The notes beneath the pieces are model-generated. The model was not told where the DNA came from. It searched no databases and saw only the letters and a list, made by a program, of their open reading frames with translations. A stretch of 64,000 bases of DNA from Spirodela intermedia (Eukaryota > Streptophyta > Magnoliopsida > Alismatales > Araceae): the NCBI GenBank assembly GCA_902729315.2, contig LR746264.1, positions 8,153,878 to 8,217,877 on the forward strand, in the 5' to 3' direction. Position numbers and translations under genes: made by a program. Of the stretch, positions 12,880-25,181 are shown piece by piece; the first letter of the stretch is position 1, and each line of letters begins with the position of its first letter.

Positions 12880-14496
12880 TCATAAATAAGTCTTCTTTAT
12901 CATGAGTTAATTGACATATATTTATGTTAAATTATGTAAAATAATTTTTAGTTGGTTAATGTAATTTTTAACTAATTATGTGATTTTATGTGATTTTATA
13001 TGAATTTATATAAATTTTATAATCATATTTTTTAGATTAATAATGTAAAATAAAGAAAATAAAAATAATGTAAAAAAAAGGGGGGGACCCATTGGCCAAT
13101 TGAGCCTGCATGTGTTGGAAGCACAATTAGGTAAAGCCATGAGAAGGGGGGCTTGAGTAGCTAAGGATTAGTAGGGGGCATGTGTACATCACTCCCCTTC
13201 CACATCACTAGTGGTTAGCTACGTGTGGGATAAGGAGTGGTCGTACACACGTGAGAGAGAGTATATTGATGATAGAAAAGCGTATTACTATATACGTCTC
13301 AAATATTTAAAAATAGCTGATGTGAGACTAAATTTGTATTAGCACTCCAAGATATATTTTACATATTTATATATTTATAATGCCCCTAATCTATAGGGAG
13401 GAAGCGACTTCATGATGTCACCAAGTTAGGGTATGAGTGTAATTGATTATCTTTCTCTTTCATGTAGGTAGACAATCGACAAGGTTTCGTTTCATTAGAG
13501 TTAAAATTCATATTTTTATCTGATTAAGTTATGATTTTTTTATAAAGTGTTAGTCAATGATTAAGTTATTATAATCGATTAATCATTAGTGAAAATCTCA
13601 TCAACGTGATTCGTAGAGTATTGTTACCAACTACTAAATGGTTATGAATAAAAAGATAATGAATCTATTAAGTAAATCCTCTTCAAGAATCATGTTTAAG
13701 ATAACGAATCATCTTTAAGATAGTGATTGATCGATGAACTAATCATCATCAAGAAGATAACAATCTGCCAAGAGATGAGTTGCCACCTCTTGAGAGTATA
13801 CTAGATGTAACGAAGAGCCTCATCTTATTGCTCAAACTTGAAGATAAAGCTCCTTAAGACGTGCCTCACCTTCATCTAGCTTATCTCTATTGAATGACAA
13901 CTGTTAGAGATTCGAAAGTTATCATTTTTTTATTTCATAGACTTCATCAATTTCTAGACTTTGATAGGAGATCTAGAGATTGACCATGTTGTTTATATTC
14001 AATGAGAGTCCTTGAAGCCATAAACATCGCATGATAATCTTGCTAAACACAGAATTTTAGTGACCACCACTACGAAGTTGAAACTATGACTTTCTTACTT
14101 TAAACTTAGTTTTTACTTACTTTAGTAATCTTTTGTGTAATTTTAAGTTTCAGAATTTTTCTTTATTTAATTATGATTATTGTGACTTTTGTAAATCTTA
14201 ATTTCATCAATTAAATCATATGTAATTACTTGTGTAAGAATCACTTGTTCTACTTGAATCATATTTGTTGAGGCACTAGTGTCATCCTAACATCCATACT
14301 TGAATTTATTTTTGTGAATTTTTAATTATATTTTATATTTATCATTTAGTCTAAAAATCATTTAAAACTATTTCTTTGAGGAAACTTCTGAAATATTACC
14401 AATTATTATCTTACTTAAAAATCTAAAAATTAATATTTTATAATTTTATAAATTTTAAGTTTACCTAATTTATTATAAAATGATTAAGTCACATCA
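12880..14496 (+). repeat. second, older Athila-type LTR, almost abutting the first
   Basis: Begins about 15 bp after the preceding LTR ('ttcataaataagtcttc') and ends 'gattaagtcacatca'. Same orientation, but far more decayed: most CG dinucleotides have become TG or CA. It belongs to a variant with 'gaccaccactacgaagttg' near 14060 in place of the 'gcatcgccgacgcatcgc' of other copies. Confidence 0.75.
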
Positions 14497-15231
14497 ATTA
14501 ACCATAAGGGAGTGCTGACTTATTTGGTAGGATTTGAGTCATTGTTGTGACATCAAGGAAGAAAATGTGGTATGTGGCTAGTGTCTCTAAGGATTACAGT
14601 AGGGGGTATTGGCTCTTTTTCCCTTAGTGTAAATCTTCTAGAGAGTTGGCTAATCTTTTCTCACATTCTTGAAAACTCGTTAGGAGACAACAAAGACCCT
14701 TCAACTTCTACATAGGTGGTGGCAGAGTTCTTTATCACACATGACATTATCCTACTACTTTATATCTTATTTGATGGTGTTGCCTAAGGTGGCAAGTCTC
14801 TAGAAGAGTGTGGTGGTCTCTAGGTGAAGTCTACTAAGGTTAGATTCAAAAGTGTCCATGTGTATTAGTTCATTTAGACCGTATTTTCTCTCATATTAAT
14901 TTGATAACTACCTACTTGACTTGGATATGAAGATGAGAATGATAACTCAATAACTAGGTCATATGCCTTGTGGAAGAGTCATACAATAGTTCAATACTCA
15001 TGTTGGGTTCTCCAAACAGAGGGATGATAATCCACCTAGGAGTGACATCATGATGATATTAGGGCACTAAAGACGAGGGGGGAGCTTAGCTCCACCATCG
15101 AATCTAGATGGAAGAGGGAGTTGAGGATGTCACATTATTGTAAGCCCACTATAGACAATATTGTAGACAATGATAGCTCACAAAAGGATAAATGATAGTT
15201 TGTCGAAATACCCCAAAGGGAATATGGGGCA

Positions 15232-15235
<4 letters not shown>
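14497..15235. other. unassigned region before the GA microsatellite
   Basis: Nothing recognised with confidence. It could be the leader of the gypsy element whose gag remnant lies at 10774-11190, since the LTRs at 11244-14496 may have landed in that leader, but no motif supports this. Confidence 0.3.

Positions 15236-15287
<52 letters not shown>
15236..15287. repeat. (GA)n microsatellite, 26 units
   Basis: An uninterrupted alternation of g and a for 52 bp. On the minus strand it gives a spurious Ser-Leu repeat frame. Confidence 0.97.
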
Positions 15288-15290
<3 letters not shown>

Positions 15291-18200
15291 GATAAGGGAA
15301 ATAATATAAACAAAGCACAAGGCCATGAGGATAATTGACCACGTTCAAGACAATCAGTTTCCTAACACTTCTTTTTTTGCTGCTTGCTCCAGTGTTTCAT
15401 CTTTCTTGTAATCAGCTCATGCTGGCAGTTGAGTTGACCAACTACTTTGATTTTTGCTCTTTAATTTGTCTTCTAGATTCATGCTTAGTTTACTGAGCAA
15501 TTGGTTGGTCTTCTTGTTGAAGTTTTCACTTCATCTTCTTTGACTTGTTGTCTTTTGGAATGACATTCTAAGTGGTGGTCAACAAAGAGGTGAGTATCTT
15601 ATCAATTACCCAGCAAACAAGCTTGTAGCTGTTCGACCATGAGACATCTTAAACCATATCAAAGTTTGGAACTACAGTGACATGGCCTAAGTTTCTCATC
15701 ATACCTCATCAAATCACCTATATGGCACTACCATGTGCATTGAATTTAGGTACATATCATATTATTGAAACCAATTTTAGATGGTGGCTTCCAACCTGAT
15801 GGCACACATGACTGCCACATCTTTAAGAAAATGTGGGGAAGTAAGTTGACAAGGAACTGGCCATCTCATTGCACACTTTCTGTAATGGCGACATACTTTT
15901 TGTCAATGACCTTTTTGGTCAAGTGACTTCTTGAACTTCAAAAAATACTTCAGGATATTACTTTTGTTTTTTCCCATCCATTTCTCAAACTTTTTCTAAT
16001 TTCACTACTTACACAAGTCAAAAGTATAATCATCACAAAGATTGCCAAATCAAATTTTCATCTTCTTAATGGGCCAACTTGAGTTTCTACACATGCTTAA
16101 TATCCAGCCCATTGATTCCCCTACTAGTTGTTTCTTAGTAGCTTCTTCACACTTAGGATTTGCCACATGAGAATAGTGTGCAAAGATAAAAAAGGTAAAG
16201 ATACCTTGAGTCATGATTTATATTATATTTATTGTTAGTTAACATTATAACATCAATCTCATTTGAAACAGCCCATAAACCACTTGATTATGTGTTTTTA
16301 TGTTGATGCAAGTTAATTATATTCAACACTATTGTTGAATTAAATTACATCCATCAATATATGATAGGAACATTTTTTTTTGTAAAATCACTCCTTTCTC
16401 TATCTATGATTTTGTGTTAATGTTCCCTTGAAGCATGAGGGGGTCAATTGTCTTCTTCAACAATCTCTTCATGAAAAATTGTGGGGAAGAGTTACCTAGT
16501 CTATTGATATCATAAAGTAGTGAATTTATAATATCTATAAGTTTTCAATGTCTCTACGTATTGCGAGCATGAATACACCAAAAAATCTCAATTCAGTCAT
16601 AGACCATACTATTTACTAGGAGGTATGATAATATTGAGTGCTACTGTGTGATGGACTTGGGCTCAAACCTCATGTATTGCATTTTCCTAAGGATTTGAGC
16701 ATAGTTATTGTTTTTAATGCTAATGATTTTTATGCCTGAATTAAGAAAGTTTGGTGGACTTGGCTAACCCATTGGGCCCATTCAAGGAATTAAATAATCT
16801 TTTGATCATATAATACTTTCCAACTTCTGATATAATTGATAATTCATTATTGAAGTGGTGTTAAATTTATGAAGAAATTTTGTTCAATTTTTTTCCCTAT
16901 GTTATATCATCTCTCAATGTTTATTCTAAAATTAGCCAAAAATTAGAATGGTCAAAGACTAATATGAGATGATATTTCAAAGTTTAGATATCTGACATGA
17001 GAAATCAATATGTGCTTTTGTTAAACACTAATGTATATATACTTGAACAAGTTTGCAAAGGATCTATTATTGTCGAAACATAATCAATAATATATCTCAA
17101 AATAAAATAATGATTTGACAATTAAAACTTATCCAAATTACTACAAACAAATAACCATTATCAAATAAATATATTAAATATGACCTCAAGGTATAAAATC
17201 ATAAATTTGGCAATATAAATATTAAATCTTATTTTAAAATAGTATTCATAAATATTGAAAAAATATTAAATAATAGTATGAGAGGTTCAAATTGAATCAA
17301 CCAATTTGATATCCATTTTTTTTTATGGTAATAATTTATTAACATGTTTACTTAGTATACATAGTGAGCTTTCATACTCATATTTTGCTTCAATAAGCCT
17401 CATTAATCTTGCAGGACTTAAAATTACACTTCCACATTCATAATTTGTGTCAATATTTTTAATATACAAGGAAATAATTTCAAGTGATAAATCTACCAAA
17501 TTTTCTAATTCCTCATAATGAGATTATCATGCATCCCTTAATTTCTTTTCATTACTACTTTAACTTCTTCCTTAATATTTTTTCAATTTGATTGATCCTC
17601 ATACATCAAAGAATATTTCTTTATATATCATGCATAATTATCTGTAAATATAATTAATATTTTAAATGATTTTATGTCTGTTTCTCATTATCAACATAAT
17701 TTGTGTTAAGCCTTTAAAAAATAATACATATTAGATATTTAAAATACTTAAAAAATAAAATATAATTTAGTTGTCTTAAAAAATCATAAAAATAATTTTT
17801 TAGATAAAAAATTAAAAGTAAAATTCACTCATATTAATATTGCAAGAGGAAAGAAAATGGTATTTAACATGTAAATGTTGTATAAAAAATTCCAAAAGAA
17901 GCAATTTTAAAAATTGTACCCTCAAAATGGATTCAAATCTATTAAACACTCTTTAGATAACTTTTTCGTGAAAATCATATTTTATTTGATAGGTCCACTA
18001 AAATAATTCATACAAAAGTTGAGGCAAAAATTTTAATTGTATTTTTAGACATTAATAACATAGAAATATTAAAAAAATAAAAATAGTCTCTTGAATAAAT
18101 AAATTCATTTATATTAAATACCTCAAATAATATGATAAAAAAGTAAGGTAAGGTAGTACTAATTGTTAAAAGAATCATTGATTATGTAAAGCAAAATTAT

Positions 18201-18300
18201 TGTAGGAATTTCAAATCTAGTTTCGCTCTATCATCATTTCTTGAATTCTACGTACATTAAAAAAAAAAATAATGTCTGTTAAGAGGTTAGAAGTCTTATC
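15288..18300. other. 3-kb AT-rich region without a recognised gene
   Basis: No frame longer than about 60 codons with a recognisable domain. 15350-16200 is less AT-rich and may be an old transposon body, but no motif was identified. 16850-18290 is very AT-rich, with many short A and T runs. It is the distal 3' flank of the P450 gene at 18755-20346. Confidence 0.4.
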
Positions 18301-18329
18301 TGAACGTCACTAGATGGTATAGTTCTCTC

Positions 18330-18540
18330 CCAGACAGAATGAGGCAGAAAGAAAGGGAGAGAACCTAATTAGAGGGTCCACGCACTTGAAGGAACGGATG
18401 AGAGGGAGGGGGAAGGAGGGAGACAGGAAAGGATGCAGACGCACACGCACACGCAGCCGGACGGCAGAGGGAGAAAGAGAGGGAGAGAGAGGGGGGGGGG
18501 GGGGAATCCCCGGACCCTCGGCGAGGGAAGATATGGAGCG
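18330..18540. repeat. purine-rich 3' flank with a 14-G run, copied in inverted form at 47940-48255
   Basis: Contains 'gagagaaagagaggg' tracts and an uninterrupted run of 14 G (18491-18504). Phrases such as 'gacagaatgag' and 'ccacgcacttg...cggatgagagg' recur in reverse complement at about 48190-48250, downstream of the pseudogene paralogue. This flank was therefore part of the inverted duplication. The overlapping short frames here are low-complexity artefacts. Confidence 0.75.
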
Positions 18541-18754
18541 GACTGGGAGAAGGGTAAAGATGCAGGCCAATTTAGAGTTATGTCAAGTTATGCTCTTTTA
18601 AATTATGTAGAAGTTAGTTATAGTTACCTGTGTGCAACCAACGGCGGGAAATTGTAATAGTGTGCAACCCATCGCCTGTCCTCTACGAGTAATTTTAGAA
18701 GACAGAATGGACATGGCGGAGATAGCGCTTCGCGATGATGGCAAGGCCACGTCA

Positions 18755-20346
18755 CTAGGATGCAAGGGTCGCCTTGAGTCGGAGGGGCGATTCCAAATGG
18801 AGGACGATCCCAACAGTCTCCGTCGTGTCGATATCCTTGGGTTTCATGCCGTCGGCCAGCTCCCAGTCGAAGCAGTACAGGAGGTTCGCCAGGGCTAGCT
18901 GCACCGAAGTAACCGCCAGGTTCATCCCAGGGCAAATTCTGCGGCCTGATGAAAACGGTATGTAATGGAAGTCCTGGCCCTTGTACTGGATATCGCTCTC
19001 CTCGAAGCGCTCCGGCCAGAAGACTTCTGGGTCCTTCCACAATCCTGGGTCCCTCATAATAGCCCAGAGGTTGGTCAACACCGCCGTCTTCGCCGGAATA
19101 TCGTATCCGCAAATATTGACGTCCTTCAAGCTCATGTGGGGAACAGATAACGGAAGAGGAGGGTGTAGGCGGAGAATCTCCTTCACCACTAGGTTGAGGT
19201 ATGGAAGATTTGCGATGTCGCTATCCTCCGCCATCGGTTTCGTCCCCACTACCCTCCGCACCTCCTCCTGCGCCTTCTTCATCACCCGGGGGTTCAGGAT
19301 AAGCTCTAGCATCCCGAACTCCGTGGTCGAAGCCGATGTGTCCGATCCGCCGAGGAAGGTTTCCTGAAAGAGGAAGAGAAGAAAAATCTGGTGAAATCAA
19401 CTGTTGATAAGCGTAACTGTTCAGGAATCGGGTTTCCTTCTTGAAACTGGCAGGGTACCACGAGGATGCTCTTGATTTGTTCCCGGGTTAGATTAAATCC
19501 AAGCGAGGTATCTTTCTGGAGGCGAAGGAGAACGCTCATGAAATCTTTCTCGTCGTCGTTATCGCGCCTGAGGTGGGCTTCGATCTGCTCCTCGAAGAGG
19601 TTGTCGAAGAAATGAAAAGCCTTTTGGAGACGGGCGTGTAAACCGGTGACGATGTTGAGCCATCCCATTGAAGGGAAGAGATCGGAGGGGGAGAAGCCGG
19701 CGAGGAGTTCGATGGATTCGACGATTTGGTCGTGGAACTTGCTCTTCCGGCATTCGTCGTCGTTGGAGCTGCGTCTGCCGAAGGCCTGGCGGCAGGTGAT
19801 GTTGCAGAAGAGGCAGAGGACCATCTCGCTGATGTTGATCAGCTGACCAGCGGTAGCGGTTTCCGCGATTTCTTTGACGAGAACGCGCACCTCCTCCTCT
19901 CGGATGGGGCGCAAGGACTGGACCCGCTTGGCAGTGAACAGCTCCAGCGTGCTGATCTTGCGGAGCTGGCGCCATCCCTCACCGTAGGGAGCAAACGACA
20001 CGCCTTGGCCGCCGTAGGAGAAACGGGTAACGACCGCGCGGTTGGGCCGGGTGCAGAAGATCGCGTCGTGGGTCTTCAGGATCTCCTTAGCCATCTCGGC
20101 GCTGGAGACGACGAGGGTGGGAACGCGGCCGAGCTCAAGGCACATGAGAGGGCCGTACGTGTTGGCGAGACGGTGGAGGGAGTGGTGGGGGAGCTTGCCG
20201 AGCTGATGGAGGTTGCCGATTAGAGGGAGACGGGTTGGCGCAGGAAGGTCGAGCTTCCGGCTTCGTCGGACACAGAAGAGGAGAAGGAGAGGTATGGCAA
20301 GTAGGCAACAGAGAACAGTTTGGAGGATCATAGCTGCAGTCAGCAT
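18755..20346 (-). CDS. cytochrome P450, CYP71-type, intact two-exon gene (498 aa)
   Basis: Predicted ER-bound, NADPH-P450-reductase-dependent monooxygenase of specialised metabolism; the substrate is unknown. Exon 1 is 19459-20346 (296 codons) and exon 2 is 18755-19363 (202 codons plus stop). The 95-bp intron has a GT donor (gtaccc) and an acceptor ending ctctttcag, phase 0, at the position usual for CYP71 genes. Motifs: an N-terminal hydrophobic anchor (about residues 5-26) followed by basic residues (RRSRK), a shortened hinge 'LPAPTRLPLIG', the I-helix GGSDTS (301-306), ExxR (358-361), PERF (413-416) and the heme loop FSSGRRICPG with ligand Cys440. The 498-aa length is normal for the family. 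It faces the disrupted paralogue at 21865 head-to-head across about 1.5 kb. The short shadow frames on both strands here are not genes. Subfamily assignment would need a tree. Confidence 0.93.
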
Positions 20347-20383
20347 CTACAAATTTTTGCCCAAACGTGGTGAAGGCATGTTT

Positions 20384-20391
20384 CTTTATAG
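20384..20391 (-). promoter_or_regulatory. TATA box of the P450 gene
   Basis: The minus strand reads 'gtctataaagaaac' about 40 bp upstream of the ATG at 20346. If used at normal spacing, it gives a 5' UTR of only about 10-15 nt. The matching position of the plus-strand pseudogene (about 21810-21818) reads 'gtttaaaag', a weakened version. Confidence 0.5.
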
Positions 20392-20409
20392 ACGGATGCA
20401 ATTGATTCC

Positions 20410-20540
20410 CTGAGTACTCTTTTAGGGGACCACATTAGATCCTTTCATTGCGTCCCGAAGGCATCGAGCGGACACCATTGGTACGCATTTAATCTGAACC
20501 CTCCAATAGTCTTACATGCCGGAGAGGGCCATTATCTATG
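20410..20540 (-). promoter_or_regulatory. conserved distal promoter block shared by the divergent P450 pair
   Basis: 'cattgcgtcccgaaggc' and 'gcatttaatctgaaccctcc' (20446-20510) recur in reverse complement before the plus-strand pseudogene (about 21690-21760). A degraded third version lies at 20810-20870. Conservation across the duplicated copies marks it as ancestral 5' flank; any regulatory role is an inference. Confidence 0.55.
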
Positions 20541-20619
20541 CCAAGGACCGCTTTTGTCGCCACGCCACTATCCTGCAAGATATTTACATGGTGCAACCAA
20601 TATAATCATAAATATTTAC

Positions 20620-20900
20620 ATTGACGGCAAGAAGGCAGAAGAGCACAGATTGGAGGATCATGCCTGGAGCTATCATCTACCGTTTTCGCCAAAACGCGGA
20701 AAAGGCAGGACCTTTTTTAAAAAAGAACTTTGGGTTGGTGTGTTCTTTTCGTATAAAAAAATACCTTAGATTCCGTCCATTACCCAGTTAGTATTTAACT
20801 GATGGCATCAAATTGTATCCTTCGCGTCCGGATGGCATCGGATGGACAACACCGTTCGTATTTAATGTATACAAGAACAGCATCTGTCACGACACTACAT
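20620..20900 (-). pseudogene. vestige of a third P450 5' end
   Basis: The plus strand 'cagattggaggatcatgcctggagc...catctacc...ttttcgccaaaacgcggaaaaggcagg' parallels the start-codon region of the intact gene ('cagtttggaggatcatagctgcag...cccaaacgtggtgaaggcatg', 20310-20380). The block at 20810-20870 parallels its distal promoter. Only the first few codons and the 5' flank survive, so this is a remnant of a further tandem copy. Confidence 0.6.
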
Positions 20901-21864
20901 CTGCACCACCTCCTGGTTCTTCCAAGTCGAAACCCAAGTGTAAGATAATAAGGAAGCCATTTAACTTAATGCGAGATAAAAAACTCTTAAGATAATGCTT
21001 CCGTCTTAGTAATACGGCTTTTTCACATTTCACCTCTCGAAAATATCACGCTCTTGATGGAATGTTTTGGCCGTGCCACGTCATAGTCGGTGTTTGACGT
21101 TGTTTAGGCGCCACGTCAACAAGTCATATGATCGGGTGACGACACGGGTCCTTGTTTCCCTGGGCCCGTCACCTCTCTCGCGTGGTTTGCCACCGTCGAA
21201 ATCGTTAAACGCGACAGGGAATACAGCCACACAGGTCGCCCAGTTTTGGGGATGTGGGAAATTGCATTGGACTGCGCCAAACAATTCACATCAACCAGTC
21301 GGCGGAGCCGTGGGGCGAATCTTTCTTTCCGCTAGAAGTGAAAGGCTGTGGCCGCTCTCTCGTGGAAGCCATCAAGACCATTATCTCTTGCTTCTCCCAA
21401 GCCGTAGCCCCAGTCTCCCCGATTCGCGTCCAGACAAACGCCGGAGTTAAGGCATTTGGGATGCATGCTCTGCCTCCGTAGCATCGTCGGCCGGAAGGAT
21501 GCATCTTCGGCACGGACAAAATCGCGTCGTCAGGAGTCTGAGAAAACAGAAATGACGACATCTAACTGGATTCCGACAGAAATATGTATGATTCTACTGG
21601 TTCCACCATGTGAATTTCATGTGCCGAACAATGGCGTGGTAGAACTGTCAGTGCAAATAAAGCTACCCTCAGCGGCTTGATTGATGCTTGGAGGGTTCAG
21701 ATTAAATCCGGACAAGTGCTGTCCGTTCGACGCCGTCGGGACGCAATGATACACTCTGAAATGGTCCTCTAACAGTCTATTAACTAGAATTGAGTGTATC
21801 CATAGATGGTCCGTTTAAAAGAGAAAACCTGCCTTCTTCACGTTTGGGCAAGATTTTGTAGAGA
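20901..21864. other. divergent intergenic region between the two P450 copies
   Basis: It holds the centre of the inverted P450 duplication. The GC-richer part (21060-21560) gives several short overlapping frames on both strands, none with a recognisable domain. 21690-21760 is the mirrored promoter block of the pseudogene. Confidence 0.5.
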
Positions 21865-22438
21865 ATGGCTGCAAGTATGATCCTCCATGCTGCGCTCTTC
21901 TGCCTACTTGCAGTACCTCTCCGTCTCATCTGCTGTGTCCAACGGAGCCGGAAGCATAACCTGCCTCCCGCGCCACCCAGTCTCCCTCTAATCGGCAACA
22001 TCCATCAGTTCGGCAAGCTCCCCCACCGCTCCCTCCATTCGCTTGCCAAGAAGCACGGTCCTCTCATGTACCTTAAGCTCGGTCGCCCTCCTACCCTAGT
22101 TGTCTCCAGCGCCGAGATGGCTAAGGGGATCCTAAAAACACCCGACAGGAACTTCTGCACCCCGCCCAAACGCGCGGTCGTCACCCGTTTCTCCTACGGG
22201 GGCCAAGGCGTGGCTTTTGGCCCATACGGCGAGGGGTGGCGCCAGTTCCCCAAGATCAGCACGCTGGAGCTGTTCACTGTCAAGCGAGTTCGGTCCTTGC
22301 GCCCCATCAGAGAGGAGGTGCGCGTTCTCGTCAAAGGAATCGCGGAAACCGCCAGCGCAGGTTAACTGATCAACATCAGCGAGATGGTTCTCTGTCTCTT
22401 CAGCAACATCACCTGCCGCCAGGCCTTCGGCATGCGCA

Positions 22439-22443
22439 GCTCC
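22439..22443. repeat. left TSD of the copia insertion (gctcc)
   Basis: 'gctcc' directly precedes the TG of the left LTR and is repeated at 46304-46308, directly after the CA of the right LTR. Removing the element and one TSD copy restores the P450 reading frame at this junction. Confidence 0.95.
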
Positions 22444-22706
22444 TGAAAAGAAACGGGGAGGAAAGATTGCACACAATGGAATTGAAATCGAGTAAAAATC
22501 TGCACAACGCCTGCAGATTAGTGAGTTCCTTTTTATACTCGCCCAATCGAAACTTTACCAAACGGAAGGCTCCAATTCGTCTCATCACCATCGCCACGCT
22601 GGCTTTCATCTCAGCCGTTATAACATGCAAGATGGACGGCCAAGTTTAAAACGCGAACAGAGTCAAAAAGTGAATCAGGGGAAATCGCAGTAAGATTGAT
22701 CCAACA
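22444..22706 (-). repeat. copia 3' LTR
   Basis: Plus strand TGAAAAGAAACGG...GATCCAACA, 263 bp. Next to it (22707-22725) lies the complement of the polypurine tract. Confidence 0.93.
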
Positions 22707-22725
22707 TTCTCCCCCTCAATCTTGC
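22707..22725 (-). other. copia polypurine tract
   Basis: The minus strand reads 'attgagggggagaa' immediately before the 3' LTR, the standard position and form of the plus-strand primer for copia elements. Confidence 0.85.
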
Positions 22726-22811
22726 AACAGATTGTTGATGTCGACAACTCCAATAATGTTTCTGAACTCGGAAAACTTCACTCTTCCCAGAGACTTTGTC
22801 AAAATATCCGC

Positions 22812-24300
22812 TCACTGATGAGTCGTCGATGTATATTCTAGCGTCACTTGTCCTTCCTCTATACAGGTTCTGATATAGTGATAACGCACCTTGATGTGCT
22901 TTGACCGGCTGTGAAACGCTAGATTCTTGGCTAACTCTATAGCCGATTTGTTTTCAACACAAATTTTAACTGGCTTGAGTTCATCTCCAATCAGCTCATT
23001 GATCATATCACTCAGCCAGACTCTCTGGCACGCAGCTTGTGTAAGGGTCACATACTCTGCCTCACACGATGATAATGCAACTATACGTTGCTTCTGTGAT
23101 GACCGTGTCACAACATTGCCACCCAAAAAGAAGAGAACACTAGAAGTGCTCTTTCCGTCCATAAGGTCTCCGGCATAATCGCTGTCACTATACCCTTCAA
23201 GACAAAAAAAAATCCCTTTCTTATAAGTCAAACCGAAATCAATTGTGCCTCTAAGATACCTTAGTAATCTTTTAGCATATTTTAGGTGCTCAGTATTCAG
23301 ATTCTCCTTGAATCGACTCAAGAATCCCACACTGAATAAAATATTCGGCCTTGAGTGTGTGAGATATCTTAAAGACCCCATTAATTTCCGAAAATAAGTG
23401 GGATCCACTAAGCTGCTCTCAGTGTTCAAATCAAACTTGATTCCCACCTCGAGAGTGGGGTCGTGGAGGGATTACAATCAAGCATGTTGAATTCCTTGAG
23501 AATCTTCAAGGCAAATGCTCCCTGTGACAATCTAATACAGTCTTCACTCTGTTTTACCTGAAATCTTGAGTAAGAGCTGAGAAGGCCAAGATTTGACATT
23601 TTGAACGTTTTCATTATCTTCTGTTTGAGAATGTCAATCTTCTCACAAGGTCTTCCAGTCACTAGCAAATCGTCAACATAAATGCCCACTAGAATGTGCT
23701 GAGATTCTGTGTTCTTGATATAGACCGCAAGCTCATACTTGCTCCTCTTGAATCCCAATCCCGTGAGACACAAATCCAACTTTGCATACCACGCTCTAGG
23801 AGCTTGTCTCAGCCCAGAAAGTGCCTTTTCGAGTCTATCAACATAAACTCCTTGCCGGGCTTCACAAATCCCTTTGGTTGATGTACAAATATATTTTCTT
23901 TAAGTTCACCATTTAAGAAGGCTGATTTCACATCCAAGTGATAGAGCTTCCACTTGAATTGTGCAGAAATTACTACAAGAATCCTGATGGTTTCAATGCG
24001 TGCCACTGGGGCAAAGACTTCAATGTAGTCAATCCCCTGTCTTTGAGCATATCATTTTACTACTAACCGGGCTTTATACTTCTGAATTTTCAGATCTTGA
24101 TCCCTTTTGAGCTTAAACACCCACTTAAGCCCAATAGGCTTGCCATTATCCGGAGGTGACACTAATTCCCATGTACTGTTCTTCTCTATAGCACTTAACT
24201 CTTCCTCCATAGCACTTCTCCACGTGATCACAGAAAGCTTCAGTGACAGTAGCTGGTTCTTCATCAACAAAGTTGTAAAATTCTTCATCATCTTGATCTA
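22812..24300 (-). pseudogene. copia reverse transcriptase and RNase H (frameshifted)
   Basis: Minus-strand frames read in order: RT start near 24290 ('GLKWVFKLKRDQD'), then 'LYHLDVKSAFLNGEL' (about 23950), 'YVDDLLVTG' (about 23670, the catalytic YxDD motif, intact), then 'GSLRYLTHSRPNILFSVG' and RNase H 'SSCEAEYVTLTQAACQ' with 'KHIKVRYHYIR' (22812-23447). The domain is spread over at least three frames with stops, so it is decayed, although the catalytic residues can be read. Confidence 0.85.
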
Positions 24301-25181
24301 CTTGTTGTGTCTCGGCATAGAAATCACTGATATTTTTGAATCTCCTCGGCTGAGAATCAATTGAGTCAGATGATTCACTGATAGGTTCAGACAAGACAGG
24401 TTCTGCCTGTGCGTTGGAGAAAGATGAGACAGGCTCTTTCTCCAAGTTGACTGAGTCAACACTAGGATTAAAGAAGAAATCAATTTGCTTCATGTATGTC
24501 CGCACTTCAATATCAGACTTGTCCTAATTCCAACTTTTGTCTTCATCAAAAGTTGCATCTCTAGAAAGCTCTATCTTTCCATCTGCTGGATTCTAAGCCT
24601 GATATCCTTTTGAGCCTCTCTCATACCAAATAAAGACCATAGGCTTACTCTGATCTTCTAACTTCTTAAGCCCTCCACCAAGTGTCTTCACATAAACCAC
24701 ACATCCGAAGACTTTAAGATGTGATATGTGAGGTTTTCTTCCTATCCACGCTTCATAGGGAGTCATCCCCTCCAAGCACCTAGTGGGAGCTCGATTGAGT
24801 AGGTATACTGCTGTGTTTACTAGCTCGATAGAGGCATTGACTTGTGCTTTAAAATGGCTCTCACCATCTCCACAATTGTACCATTTCTCCTTTCAACAAC
24901 TCCATTTTACTAAGGAGAATAGGGAGTGGTCAGCTGCCTCCTAATACTATTTCCTTCACAGAAAACTCAAAATTCAGTAGAATTGCATTCCCCCCTATCA
25001 GTCCTCAGACAACCAATTTTCAACAATTTTTCAGCCTCAGCTATTACCTTAAATTCTTTGAATGCTTCAAGTGCATCTGACTTCAGCTTCAACATCTTCA
25101 CCTACATTAATTTGAAGAAATCATCAAAAAATAAAATAAAATACTTACTTCTATGGAGAGTTGTTAATTTTATTGGCCTAC
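24301..25181 (-). pseudogene. copia integrase C-terminal half and linker
   Basis: The minus strand shows 'MTPYEAWIGRKPHISHLK' and 'FGCVVYVK' (24593-24775), typical of the copia integrase end, and 'FILFFDDF' with 'GCLRTDRGGN' further upstream (24980-25170), from the catalytic core. It is cut at 25181 by the nested Athila LTR; the upstream part resumes at 44374. Confidence 0.8.

Noticed and set aside
11239-14510. Possible TSD 'aaggg' around the paired LTRs
   Set aside because: The right copy is nine bases away from the LTR end, so it is not a proper TSD.
15135-15326. Ser-Leu-rich minus-strand frame
   Set aside because: Translation of the (GA)26 microsatellite.
18310-18657. Several overlapping short frames on both strands
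   Set aside because: Low-complexity purine-rich DNA with a 14-G run; the frames have no coding features.
19726-20223. 165-codon plus-strand frame opposite the P450 exon
   Set aside because: Antisense shadow of GC-rich P450 coding sequence. The minus strand has all family motifs.
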